A DNA stretch of 64,000 nucleotides from Corynebacterium suicordis DSM 45110 (GCF_015351405.1 NZ_JADKMY010000002.1:186001-250000), one strand, 5' to 3'; positions 18,165-26,314 are shown, numbered from the stretch's first letter. The notes: generated by a model from the sequence alone, not told the origin. A program made the numbers and translations.

Positions 18165-18923
18165 ATGCCAAACGTCCTCATCACCGGAGCTGGCCAAGGA
18201 ATTGGCCGCGCCACCGCACTCCTGCTGGCTGAACGCGGTTGGAAGGTCGGCGCCTACGACCTCCAGGACTTCCCGCACCCAGACCTGCACACCGGCATCA
18301 TGGACGTGACCAAGCCAACTGCTTGGGAAACTGCGCTGGCGGACTTCCGCACCAATGTGGGAGAAATCGACGTGCTGGTGAACAATGCCGGCATTCTCTA
18401 CGGTGGCTCATTCATGGAAGCCGGAAGCTTTGAGAAGGATTCCGCGCTGGTAGACGTGAACATCAAGGGTGTACTGTACGGCTGCCGCGCGGTTCGCCCG
18501 CACCTCAAGCCCGGTGCCAAGGTGGTTAACCTCTGCTCCGCCTCCGCCATTTACGGCACCCCAGACATGGCCGTGTATTCCTCCACCAAGTTCGCTGTCC
18601 GCGGCATCACCGAGGCACTGAACCTGGAGTGGGAAGAGGATGGCATCACTGTGGAAGCACTGTGGCCGCTCTACGCCAAGACCGGAATGCTGGATAACGT
18701 GCGCACCACGGGCACCGACCGCATGGGCGTGCGCCTGACCGCCGATCATGTGGCCAAGGAAGTTGCCGATGTGGTGGAACGCAAGCGCGGCCGCCTAGCC
18801 CAGGTGCACACTCCAGTGGGAACGCAGTCCAAGGTAATGTTCGCCCTCTCCCACTTCTCCCCTGCATGGCTGACTCGCTTTGCGAACGCGAAGCTCACCA
18901 CGAATCGCAAGATTAGGCCTTAG
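18165..18923 (+). CDS. Short-chain dehydrogenase/reductase
   Basis: 252 residues, classical SDR. The cofactor motif GAGQGIGRA is at the N-terminus, NNAG near residue 75 and the catalytic YSSTK near 144. Substrate is not predictable from the sequence; its position 34 bases after acpP suggests a ketoacyl-type or other lipid substrate (inference). The ATG at 18165 with GGAAGG upstream is preferred over a codon 15 bases earlier. Confidence 0.9.
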   Translation: MPNVLITGAGQGIGRATALLLAERGWKVGAYDLQDFPHPDLHTGIMDVTKPTAWETALADFRTNVGEIDVLVNNAGILYGGSFMEAGSFEKDSALVDVNIKGVLYGCRAVRPHLKPGAKVVNLCSASAIYGTPDMAVYSSTKFAVRGITEALNLEWEEDGITVEALWPLYAKTGMLDNVRTTGTDRMGVRLTADHVAKEVADVVERKRGRLAQVHTPVGTQSKVMFALSHFSPAWLTRFANAKLTTNRKIRP

Positions 18924-19048
18924 TTCTTACGCTGCTAGGGGGTCTTTTTTCTCGACGCCGACCTTCGCATTTTTTGCGGGGTGACTTAGGTCATACCCCC
19001 GTCCTCTAATGCTCAGCGGGTGCAAAAAGTGCATGTTCTAACATCCGC

Positions 19049-19651
19049 ATGAGAAAAACCTTAACGACCCTTGGTGTGGCCACTGCCCTCACTTTTGGCA
19101 CAATCGCTCCTGCTGTCGCGCAGGGTGACAACCCTGTACCAACCAGCAGTGCAACTCTTTCCGAAGACGGGACTTCAGATTCCTCCGCGGCTTTGAGCGG
19201 CGATTCTGAGGACGGAACCGACGCCTCCAGCGGAAGCGCGGAGCTCAGTTCCGAGCCTGTCGGTGAGACCGATCTAGGCACCGTACTGGGAATTGTTGGC
19301 GGCATCGTTGGCGTGTTTGCAGTGGCTGGCTTGATTGCAGCTGGAGTAAACTGGGCTGTGCAGTCTCGTCTTATCCCTAACCCACTCCCAGGGATCATTC
19401 CCGATGCTCCAGCTCCGGCGCCAGCACCCGCTCCAGCGCCTGCCCCTCAGCCGGCTCCAGCACCTGCTCCAGCTCCTCGCCCGGCACCTGCCCCTCGCCC
19501 AGCTCCGGCACCCGCATCCGGTCCGTACTACAGCAACTGCACGGATGTGTGGAACCGCATCGGCCGTCCAATCCGCTCATATGACGCCGGATACCGCTCT
19601 GGACTCGACCGCGATGGCGATGGCGTGGGCTGCGAAAGAGATCCTCGGTAA
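19049..19651 (+). CDS. Secreted excalibur calcium-binding-like protein with Ala/Pro stalk
   Basis: 200 residues: signal peptide 1-24 ending PAVAQ, a Ser/Glu-rich region, a hydrophobic segment at about 74-98 (GIVGGIVGVFAVAGLIAAG), a run of Ala-Pro repeats (about 112-152), and a C-terminal excalibur domain with YSNCTDVWNR and the EF-loop-like DRDGDGVGCE. Excalibur domains are extracellular and probably bind calcium. The Ala-Pro stretch would act as a wall-spanning spacer. Function unknown; surface location is inferred. A terminator follows at 19687. Confidence 0.85.
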   Translation: MRKTLTTLGVATALTFGTIAPAVAQGDNPVPTSSATLSEDGTSDSSAALSGDSEDGTDASSGSAELSSEPVGETDLGTVLGIVGGIVGVFAVAGLIAAGVNWAVQSRLIPNPLPGIIPDAPAPAPAPAPAPAPQPAPAPAPAPRPAPAPRPAPAPASGPYYSNCTDVWNRIGRPIRSYDAGYRSGLDRDGDGVGCERDPR

Positions 19652-19686
19652 TTCAGCTCCGCATTCCGCTTTTGATTTTCCTCTCC

Positions 19687-19719
19687 CCCCTGCGCACGAA
19701 CTGTCCGTGCAGGGGTTTT
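19687..19719 (+). terminator. Intrinsic terminator of the excalibur gene
   Basis: CCCCTGC (19687-19693) pairs with GCAGGGG (19709-19715) and is followed by TTTT. Confidence 0.7.
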
Positions 19720-19771
19720 CCTATGCGCGAGGCAATGAATCATCCGGCATTCCCCATTAGACTCGCGCACT

Positions 19772-20605
19772 ATGAGCATTTCTGAAGTCCTCAACTCCAC
19801 CGAAGAATGGCCAGTCAATTCTGTCGCGGCTGCCGCGATCACCCCAGAGGGCGTAACCACCACCGGGGACACCTCGCGCGTCTATCCCCTAGCCAGCGTG
19901 AGCAAATTGATCACCGCATACGCCATTCTCATGGCCGCCGAAGAAGGAGCCTTCGCCCTGGATGATTCCGTCCCCGCGCACCTTCTTCCTTCTTTCGACG
20001 GCGCCCCTACCTATCGCGAGCTACTCTCCCATGCCTCCGGTATCGGTTTTCGGGACTGGGAGCCGGAAAAACCTCCACAAACAAAGCGCATTTATTCTTC
20101 TGCCGGTTATGAAGTATTGGCGCGGGCATTAGAAGAAAATACGGAAATTGATTTCGCAGAATATGTGCATGAAGGTATCTGCAAACCTCTCGGAATCGAA
20201 ATAAAGGTAGAAGGATCAGCAGGACACGGCTTCAGTGCGAGCCTAGATTCCCTAACAGCACTTTCTCAGGAATTTTTACATCCTCAGCTTATTAATATGC
20301 AGACAGTTGAGGAGGCTTGCACGCCCCAATATCCGGACTTGGCAGGCATCGTTCCGGGGTATGGGCGTCATGATCCATGCACCTGGGGATTGGGCTTTTC
20401 TTTACACGGGGGCAAGAATCCGCACTGGATAGGCCTGGAAATGCCGGATGACACCGCAGGTCACTTCGGACAATCTGGCACCTTCCTCTGGATCCACCGA
20501 CCCACCGGTCGCGCGGGTCTGGTACTGACCGATGAACCATTCGGACCATGGGCAAAAGAGCGATGGGCGAAATTCAATGACTCATTATGGGTAGCAATGA
20601 GTTAA
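19772..20605 (+). CDS. Serine hydrolase of the beta-lactamase/DD-peptidase fold (class C type)
   Basis: 277 residues without a signal peptide, so apparently cytoplasmic. SxxK is SVSK near residue 43; the second motif is YSSAGYE in place of the usual YxN; the third-strand motif is HFGQSGT. Length is short for secreted class C enzymes (about 360). It could be an esterase rather than a beta-lactamase; resistance should not be inferred. The second half (about 20080-20310) is noticeably AT-richer than the core genes around it, which hints at a different origin. Confidence 0.78.
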   Translation: MSISEVLNSTEEWPVNSVAAAAITPEGVTTTGDTSRVYPLASVSKLITAYAILMAAEEGAFALDDSVPAHLLPSFDGAPTYRELLSHASGIGFRDWEPEKPPQTKRIYSSAGYEVLARALEENTEIDFAEYVHEGICKPLGIEIKVEGSAGHGFSASLDSLTALSQEFLHPQLINMQTVEEACTPQYPDLAGIVPGYGRHDPCTWGLGFSLHGGKNPHWIGLEMPDDTAGHFGQSGTFLWIHRPTGRAGLVLTDEPFGPWAKERWAKFNDSLWVAMS

Positions 20606-20632
20606 GAAATTCCATAATTTTCTACCGGTCAA

Positions 20633-20658
20633 AAGTTATTTTGGAGGACGAATAACTT
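20633..20658. promoter_or_regulatory. AT-rich inverted repeat upstream of the epimerase gene
   Basis: AAGTTATT (20633-20640) and AATAACTT (20651-20658) form a perfect eight-base inverted repeat around a ten-base G-rich spacer, about 90 bases before wecB. No T-tract follows, so an operator is more likely than a terminator. Regulator unknown. Confidence 0.4.
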
Positions 20659-20743
20659 AGGCCATTCACATTAAAATTGCACTCCGAATGAAAGTATAGG
20701 ACTCTGTGCTCAACACAGAATTTTTCGTTCAGAGGAGCCCTTG

Positions 20744-21949
20744 ATGAATAAGCCAAAAATTATGACTGTCTATGGCACAAGACCGGAAGCCATTAAGGTC
20801 GCGCCTCTCATCAAGGCCCTCCAGAATGATGAGCGATTCGAAACCGTAGTGGTTTCCACCGGGCAGCATAAGGAAATGTTGGAACAGGTTAATGCGATGT
20901 TCCAGATTGTCCCCGATCATGATCTGGGACTCATGAAGCCCGGCCAGCAACTCAATGAGCTGGTGTCGCGCGCGCTTGGCGGATTGAACGAAATCATTTG
21001 CCAAGAACGACCCGATGCGATCATCGCTCAAGGCGATACCTCTACCGCCATGACAGCCGCACTCGCAGGATTTCACTGCGGTGCGAAGATCATTCACTTG
21101 GAAGCAGGTCTGCGCACGGGTGATATCGAATCCCCGTTCCCAGAGGAAGCCAACCGTCGCATCATCGGTCAGGTGGCTGGATTGCACTTGGCGCCGACCA
21201 GTGAGTCGCGCGAAAACTTGGAGCGAGAAAACTTTGCCCCTGAGGACATTGTGGTCACTGGTAATACCGTGATTGATGCGCTCCTGGAAGCCGAAACATG
21301 GGACACGCAGTTCACTGATCCTCGTTTGGACGCGCTCACCGTGACCGACCACCGGTTGGTTCTGGTCACCACTCACCGCCGGGAAAACCTCGAAGCGATG
21401 AGTGAGATCGGTGCAGCCATCCGAGACCTGGCCGAACACTACGAAGACGTTGCCTTCGCCCTTCCGCTGCACTTGAACCCGAAGGTGCGCAATGTGGTTC
21501 TCCCAATGGTGGAGAACTTGCCCAACGTGATCATCACGGATCCACTCCCCTACGACCAATTCACCAAGTTGATGGGACGAGCCACCTTGGTCTTGACGGA
21601 CTCGGGCGGGGTCCAAGAAGAGGCGCCAAGCTTGGGCAAGCCTGTTCTGGTCATGCGAGACAACACTGAACGACCCGAAGCTGTCACCGCCGGCACTGTG
21701 AAACTCGTTGGTACTGACCGGCAGCGAATCATCACTGAAGTGATTAATTTGCTGGATGATTCTGAAGCCTTCGACGCGATGGCACACGCCGTGAATCCCT
21801 ACGGCGACGGCCATGGAGCAAAGCGCTCTGTTGCAGCCATTGCCGAGCTCTTCGCTTTGGGCGAGAGAGTCGAAGATTTTGAAGCCGGGAATCTCTCACT
21901 TCAAGGAGTGGGGCCAGCGGGGCTCGAACCCGCGACCAGCGGATTATGA
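20744..21949 (+). CDS. wecB: UDP-N-acetylglucosamine 2-epimerase (non-hydrolysing)
   Basis: Interconverts UDP-GlcNAc and UDP-ManNAc in the cytoplasm. Family motifs are GTRPEAIKVAPL at the N-terminus, GDTSTAMTAAL, HLEAGLRTGD with SPFPEEANRR, and SGGVQEEAPSLGKPVLVMR. The ATG at 20744 follows AGGAG; a TTG lies directly before it. The family usually ends near VNPYGDGHGAKR; here about 25 more residues follow and the last ones, GPAGLEPATSGL, are encoded by the antisense of a tRNA gene. So the 401-residue frame has lost or replaced its own stop. No wecC dehydrogenase or ManNAc transferase is nearby. There may be a weak promoter at TTAAAA (20671) and TATAGG (20695). Confidence 0.92.
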   Translation: MNKPKIMTVYGTRPEAIKVAPLIKALQNDERFETVVVSTGQHKEMLEQVNAMFQIVPDHDLGLMKPGQQLNELVSRALGGLNEIICQERPDAIIAQGDTSTAMTAALAGFHCGAKIIHLEAGLRTGDIESPFPEEANRRIIGQVAGLHLAPTSESRENLERENFAPEDIVVTGNTVIDALLEAETWDTQFTDPRLDALTVTDHRLVLVTTHRRENLEAMSEIGAAIRDLAEHYEDVAFALPLHLNPKVRNVVLPMVENLPNVIITDPLPYDQFTKLMGRATLVLTDSGGVQEEAPSLGKPVLVMRDNTERPEAVTAGTVKLVGTDRQRIITEVINLLDDSEAFDAMAHAVNPYGDGHGAKRSVAAIAELFALGERVEDFEAGNLSLQGVGPAGLEPATSGL

Positions 21950-21982
21950 GTCCGCGGCTCTAACCGACTGAGCTATAGCCCC
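21909..21982 (-). tRNA. tRNA with CAT anticodon (elongator Met or Ile2)
   Basis: 74 nt. The acceptor GGGGCTA pairs with TGGCCCC; the D-arm is GCTCAGTCGGTTAGAGC; the anticodon stem-loop GCGGA-CTCATAA-TCCGC gives CAT; the T-arm contains GGTTCGAGCCC; discriminator A. CAT can be read as Met or, after lysidine modification by TilS, as Ile for AUA; sequence alone does not settle this. Its 3' 41 bases overlap the 3' end of the convergent epimerase frame. Confidence 0.93.
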
Positions 21983-22118
21983 CGGTGATTTCTTCGACCC
22001 CAACACCGGGCCCAAGATGGTCAACCTCCGTGCAGTATATCCACCCGGGACCCCCACGCTGAAATGCGCCTCACAACCGCTCACAAACCGGACTCAACTA
22101 CACCCCTCACCTGCCGAT

Positions 22119-22146
22119 TTGTACCAATCACCGGGTGCCATATAAA
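22119..22146 (+). promoter_or_regulatory. Probable promoter of tRNA-Asn
   Basis: TTGTAC (22119-22124) and TATAAA (22141-22146) are separated by 16 bases and lie about 50 bases before the mature tRNA-Asn 5' end. Confidence 0.55.
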
Positions 22147-22198
22147 GTATGGGTTCGTTGCACAGAGAATCTTTTTAAGACTCTCTGGCCCAGCGCTT

Positions 22199-22271
22199 TC
22201 CCCCATAGCTCAGTTGGCAGAGCATTCGACTGTTAATCGAAGGGTCACTGGTTCGAGCCCAGTTGGGGGAG
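22199..22271 (+). tRNA. tRNA-Asn (anticodon GTT)
   Basis: 73 nt. The acceptor TCCCCCA pairs with TGGGGGA, discriminator G; the anticodon stem-loop TTCGA-CTGTTAA-TCGAA gives GTT; the T-loop is GGTTCGAGCCC. CCA is not encoded; an intrinsic terminator follows. Confidence 0.97.
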
Positions 22272-22279
22272 CAATGCAA

Positions 22280-22314
22280 AACACCCCGTAGTTAGATACT
22301 GCGGGGTGTTTTTC
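22280..22314 (+). terminator. Intrinsic terminator after tRNA-Asn
   Basis: AACACCCCG (22280-22288) pairs with CGGGGTGTT (22302-22310), followed by TTT, immediately downstream of the tRNA. Confidence 0.88.
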
Positions 22315-22357
22315 GCACTCTCAGCTCATTGTCTGGCGGCACACTAAGGTCATCCCC

Positions 22358-23722
22358 ATGTCCGAAAGCTCCGCCACTCCCCTCGCCCGCCGTCTCGGCA
22401 CCTTCGACGCGGTCATCATCGGCCTCGGTTCCATGATCGGCGCTGGGCTCTTCGTGGTCTTCACACCCGCGGCTGCAGCCGCTGGCAGTTTGCTGTTCGT
22501 AGCTCTTGGGGTGGCTGCTTGCGTCGCTTATTGCAACGCCACTTCCACTGCCCGCCTTGCGGCCGTCCACCCCGCCAGTGGCGGCACCTACGTCTACGGC
22601 ACTCGTCAGCTCGGCCCACTGTGGGGCTACCTCGCGGGCTGGTCATTCATCACCGGCAAAACTGCCTCATGCGCGGCGATGGCCTTGACCGTGGCTCATT
22701 ATTTACTTCCCGACGCCTGGTCAAGCTATTCCGGCCCTGTAGCCGCGCTCGTGGTGGTGGCTATCACCGCGTTGAACCTGTGCGGGATTCAAAAATCCGC
22801 TCTGGCGACCAGGGCAATCGTGGGCTTTGTGCTTATTTCGCTGGCGATCGAGCTGGTTATTGGATGGGTTTCTCCCCGTACGGGTGACTTCGGATGGACC
22901 ATGTATCAGCCGCTCACGGATGCATCGCAGGCACACGCGCAGGGTATTCGCACATGGCCAATGGATGAATGGAAGTCAGTGCCTTTCAATCCCGGGGTTT
23001 ACGAAGTCCTCCAGGCAGCAGGATTGCTGTTCTTCGCTTTCGCCGGTTATGCGCGCATCGCCACGCTGGGCGAAGAGGTAAAGGATCCTGCACGCACGAT
23101 TCCTCGTGCCATACCCATCGCGCTGGGAATTACACTGCTGGTTTATTGCGCAGTGGCGTACGTATTAATGCAGCAGTTGGGGCTGAGCCTCATTGCAAAC
23201 GTGGATGAGCCACTGCGCGAACTCGCTGACCACACGGGCGAAACCTGGCTAATTATCCTGGTGAGCGTCACGGCAGTTGCGGCTGCGACGTGCAGCTTGC
23301 TCACGATGATTCTGGGTGTCTCCCGCACAGGTCTGGCGATGGCACGGGATGGTCACCTGCCCCGCCAGTTAGCGGCAGTTGATGCCAAGCGTGGAGTCCC
23401 GCGGGCGATGGAGTTGACCGTTGCTGTCGTGGTGATCGCCGCGGTGTTGTTGACCGACGTGGTGACCGTTATCGGTTTCTCTAGCTTCGGCGTACTGCTG
23501 TATTACTCCATCGCCAACATCAGCGCGATGACCCTCACCAACGCGCAGCGTCGCCCGTTTGTACTGGTTCCAATCCTGGGACTCATTGGCTGCGTGGCTC
23601 TGGCAGCGAGTGTTCCCTGGACGTCGCTCATTGCCGGCATCACGGTAACTGTTCTCGGCTTGGCGGTCTACGGCATCGTTTTACTCACCAAAACACGCAC
23701 TTCTCAGGCGGATATTAATTAG
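22358..23722 (+). CDS. APC-family amino acid permease
   Basis: 454 residues with about twelve hydrophobic segments. The N-terminal GLGSMIGAGLFVVF is the substrate-binding helix-1 signature of APC transporters, and GGTYVYGTRQLGPLWGYLAGW follows as in the LeuT-fold amino acid/polyamine group. FAGYARIATLGEEVKDP marks TM6 and the loop after it. Substrate is not predictable. The CDF-like gene follows after 30 bases with its own strong ribosome site, so the two probably share a transcript. Confidence 0.9.
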   Translation: MSESSATPLARRLGTFDAVIIGLGSMIGAGLFVVFTPAAAAAGSLLFVALGVAACVAYCNATSTARLAAVHPASGGTYVYGTRQLGPLWGYLAGWSFITGKTASCAAMALTVAHYLLPDAWSSYSGPVAALVVVAITALNLCGIQKSALATRAIVGFVLISLAIELVIGWVSPRTGDFGWTMYQPLTDASQAHAQGIRTWPMDEWKSVPFNPGVYEVLQAAGLLFFAFAGYARIATLGEEVKDPARTIPRAIPIALGITLLVYCAVAYVLMQQLGLSLIANVDEPLRELADHTGETWLIILVSVTAVAAATCSLLTMILGVSRTGLAMARDGHLPRQLAAVDAKRGVPRAMELTVAVVVIAAVLLTDVVTVIGFSSFGVLLYYSIANISAMTLTNAQRRPFVLVPILGLIGCVALAASVPWTSLIAGITVTVLGLAVYGIVLLTKTRTSQADIN

Positions 23723-23752
23723 AGTGATGCTCAATCTCAAAGGAGCATCCCC

Positions 23753-24421
23753 ATGACCACAGACAGTTCAGCTTCCACGTCACCCTCCGAATTTTCATCT
23801 GAGAATGCTTCACCATCTCACAGTCGAATTCGCCTAATGGTGTCTATGGTGATCGCGTGGAAGGTCATCGAGTTGATAGTCGCATTATGGTCCGGCCGAT
23901 CCGCGTCTTCGACCGTGCTCGTTAACTTCGGGTTGCATTCGTTTATCGAGTTACTCTCCGCAGCGGTAATCGTTTGGCAGTTTTCTACTCCCCGACCTGA
24001 GCAGCGCGAAAAGACCGCCCTTCGAGTCATCGCCATTGCCTTCATTTGCCTGGCCGCATTCATCGCAATGGATGCAATATCCACCATGTTCGGCATCAAT
24101 AAACCCACTCACTCCCCCGTGGGCAATGCACTCGCCATCTTGAGCCTGGTGGCAATGCTTCTCCTCAACCAGATGGCACGCCGCTCAGCCGAGGATCAAG
24201 GCTCCACACACACCCTGATCGGTGGTGGAATTGCAGTGGCCTTATTAGCTGGCCTGTTCCTCAATTGGTTTTTCGGCTGGGCCTGGGCAGATCCCATTGC
24301 TGCGCTCGTCATCGCAGGTTGTGCACTGTTCACTGGCTACAAAGCCTGGGAAGGGGATGCCCATTGGGCACAGCCCGCATCCGTTCTGGCGAGCAAGAAA
24401 AGTACAGAACGCGCAGGTTAG
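23753..24421 (+). CDS. CDF-like membrane protein lacking usual metal ligands
   Basis: 222 residues, six hydrophobic segments after a Ser-rich 25-residue N-terminus. The layout and the phrases LHSFIELLSAAVIVW and WADPIAALVIAG resemble cation diffusion facilitators. In the YiiP active site the four ligands are Asp45, Asp49, His153 and Asp157; here the first pair aligns with His62 and Glu66, and the second pair with His153 and Gly157, so one acidic ligand is missing. The cytoplasmic C-terminal dimer domain is also absent. It may be a transporter with altered specificity or one that has lost its activity. AAAGGAG precedes the start. Confidence 0.7.
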   Translation: MTTDSSASTSPSEFSSENASPSHSRIRLMVSMVIAWKVIELIVALWSGRSASSTVLVNFGLHSFIELLSAAVIVWQFSTPRPEQREKTALRVIAIAFICLAAFIAMDAISTMFGINKPTHSPVGNALAILSLVAMLLLNQMARRSAEDQGSTHTLIGGGIAVALLAGLFLNWFFGWAWADPIAALVIAGCALFTGYKAWEGDAHWAQPASVLASKKSTERAG

Positions 24422-24444
24422 AGCTGCGACTCCGGCTAGAGCTA

Positions 24445-24468
24445 CCGGGGTATTCGGGGGAACCCCGG
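24445..24468 (+). terminator. Hairpin after the CDF-like gene, weak terminator candidate
   Basis: CCGGGGT (24445-24451) pairs with ACCCCGG (24462-24468), 23 bases past the stop codon. No T-run follows, so termination is doubtful. Confidence 0.35.
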
Positions 24469-24473
24469 GGGCG

Positions 24474-24508
24474 AATGTTCGAGAGAACGCCGCTTAAATT
24501 CGAACATT
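24474..24508. promoter_or_regulatory. Nine-base inverted repeat AATGTTCGA ... TCGAACATT
   Basis: AATGTTCGA (24474-24482) and TCGAACATT (24500-24508) form a perfect inverted repeat with a 17-base spacer, about 95 bases before the lipoprotein gene. The half-sites resemble those of the actinobacterial LexA box, but in the opposite order (diverging rather than converging). It may be an operator or an RNA hairpin. Confidence 0.45.
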
Positions 24509-24601
24509 ACCGTGCTCCATGTCACAAGCATTGGATAGATTTCACTAGTCCCTCATCGTGGAGTTTCTTCTACTCCACTCGATAAACGAAAAGAGTTTCT
24601 A

Positions 24602-25567
24602 GTGAAAAAAATCTCGGCGGCCATCATGGGCACAATGTGCCTAGTGCTGGGCGCATGCAGCAGCGGATCAGAAGATTCTGAACGCACCACAACCCCACAG
24701 GAGGCTCAGTCAGCTGAGCACAAGATGGGTGAAATGGTTGAAGGCAAGGGAGCTGCCTTCAAAATAAACAAGGCTTATCTGGCGAACAATTACACCCAGC
24801 AATCGATGGATGACTCCAGCCAAACGGAGACAGTAAAACCTCGAGATAATGCCAAGTTCGTCATTTTGGAAACCATCGTTCGAAATGATGACGACACCGC
24901 AATTGATCCTGTTTGCGGGAACGGGTTCCAAACCAAGTTGGTTACTGACAAGGACAAAGAATACGAAGTAGTCGATAATATTTTTCTCCTCAATGTGAAC
25001 AAGGAGTGCGAAAACCTCGACCCTGAATTCGACCAAGAGGTCACGTTCGTTTACGAAATACCTTCTTCAAGTAAGCCCGATCACGTCAATTTTCATAACG
25101 CTAACGTGGACCCCTTCGGTGACGAGCTGACATCGATCAAGCTGGACAAGCTGAGTGATAAAGCTCCCGCAGACAGCAATAAGGGCAATCCCAACCCAAC
25201 GCCTGCCGCAACCGCTCCCGAGAACAACACCGGCGGAAATTCCAAGTTCCAGAGCTCAGCGCAACAAACCGCATCTCAGCAGCCTCAACAGTCTCAACAA
25301 AATGAGGCCGCTCCTGTAAGCGGAGCTCCTTCTTACGGCAATCCTTGCAGTGCTAGCCAAGCACTCCAGCCTGCCGTGGGAGCGGATGGCACCAATCTAG
25401 TGTGTGTCTTGCGCACTCCCACTCAGGGCAATTGGGTCTACGGTCCAGCTCCTTCGGGTGAAATCGTGACGGACGGCCAAGAATGCATCGAGGGTGAAGA
25501 GGGCGGCCAGGACGAACAAGGTCGTCTTCTCATGTGTGTAAGTGGCCAGTGGGTCTACGGCCCTTAG
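24602..25567 (+). CDS. Lipoprotein with DUF4352-like domain and Cys-rich C-terminal repeats
   Basis: 321 residues, GTG start with a weak AAAGAG site. The signal peptide ends in the lipobox LGAC (Cys19). Residues 45-175 look like a telokin/DUF4352-like beta-sandwich (AKFVILETIVRNDDDTAIDP is typical). A Gln/Ser/Pro-rich linker (about 190-235) leads to two related modules, each with paired cysteines and ending in GxWVYGP. Likely anchored on the outer face of the membrane. Function unknown. Base composition is more AT-rich than the core genes. Confidence 0.78.
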   Translation: MKKISAAIMGTMCLVLGACSSGSEDSERTTTPQEAQSAEHKMGEMVEGKGAAFKINKAYLANNYTQQSMDDSSQTETVKPRDNAKFVILETIVRNDDDTAIDPVCGNGFQTKLVTDKDKEYEVVDNIFLLNVNKECENLDPEFDQEVTFVYEIPSSSKPDHVNFHNANVDPFGDELTSIKLDKLSDKAPADSNKGNPNPTPAATAPENNTGGNSKFQSSAQQTASQQPQQSQQNEAAPVSGAPSYGNPCSASQALQPAVGADGTNLVCVLRTPTQGNWVYGPAPSGEIVTDGQECIEGEEGGQDEQGRLLMCVSGQWVYGP

Positions 25568-25588
25568 CACTCCCCGTCCATATCCCAT

Positions 25589-26290
25589 CTACCGCCAGTA
25601 GGCCATCGATTCGATCCGCTCCTTCGGGAGCTTCACTTCATTCTTGAAGTACTTCACCAAAGCCCGCGTAGCTGGTGCCTTGGTGGAGATCCACACCCAG
25701 TTCTTCGCGGAGATATCCAGCCCGTGGGCTAGATCCACCAGAGCATTCTCATCACCCTCGACCCACTTCACCCGCGCATTCGCGCCAGCTCGGATGGGCA
25801 AGTCAACGTCCGTGGAATCCTGCACATGCAGCCACACGCAGACGCTCCGCTCACCTAAAGCGTCCAAGATCGAGTTAATCGCTGGCAGGGAGGCTTTGTC
25901 TCCGAACAAGTGCAGCACGGATCCATCCGCTGCCGGAGCATTGAACTTGGCCCCCATCACCGTGGCGGTGATGCTATCCCCCGGTTTCGCATTCTGCGCC
26001 CAGTTCGCCGCTGGTCCGTCATGGAGTGCGAACTCGATGAACACTTCGTCGGTCTCAGGGTTGGCGTCGATCAAAGTGTACGCACGCTGCCGTTCCTTGC
26101 CGCCCCCAAGCGGAACCCACAAGCGAACCCATTGCGTGGGGAACGGCGGGTGCGAATTGAGCAGACCACCAGCCTGGAATTTCAGGCGGAGAAAATGATC
26201 GGTGATCTGCTCTTTATCAAGCACCGTGAGTTCATAATCCGGTGCTTTCATAGCCTTGAGAACCAGGCTATCGAATCCGCGCTGTGCCAT
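25589..26290 (-). CDS. Siderophore-interacting protein (NAD(P)H-dependent ferric reductase type)
   Basis: 233 residues. SIP-family features are QWVRLWVP, the flavin-binding RAYTLI motif, and a C-terminal NAD(P)-type domain including HLFGDKASLPAINSIL. These proteins release iron from imported ferric siderophores in the cytoplasm. A DtxR-type box lies 25-43 bases upstream of the start codon, so iron repression is likely. No siderophore transporter genes are in this window. Confidence 0.9.
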   Translation of the reverse strand: MAQRGFDSLVLKAMKAPDYELTVLDKEQITDHFLRLKFQAGGLLNSHPPFPTQWVRLWVPLGGGKERQRAYTLIDANPETDEVFIEFALHDGPAANWAQNAKPGDSITATVMGAKFNAPAADGSVLHLFGDKASLPAINSILDALGERSVCVWLHVQDSTDVDLPIRAGANARVKWVEGDENALVDLAHGLDISAKNWVWISTKAPATRALVKYFKNEVKLPKERIESMAYWR

Positions 26291-26314
26291 AAGTGAACAA
26301 GCTACCGCCGCCCG

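Noticed and set aside
19772..20605. Beta-lactamase resistance gene
   Set aside because: No signal peptide and the second motif is altered; the fold is shared by many esterases.
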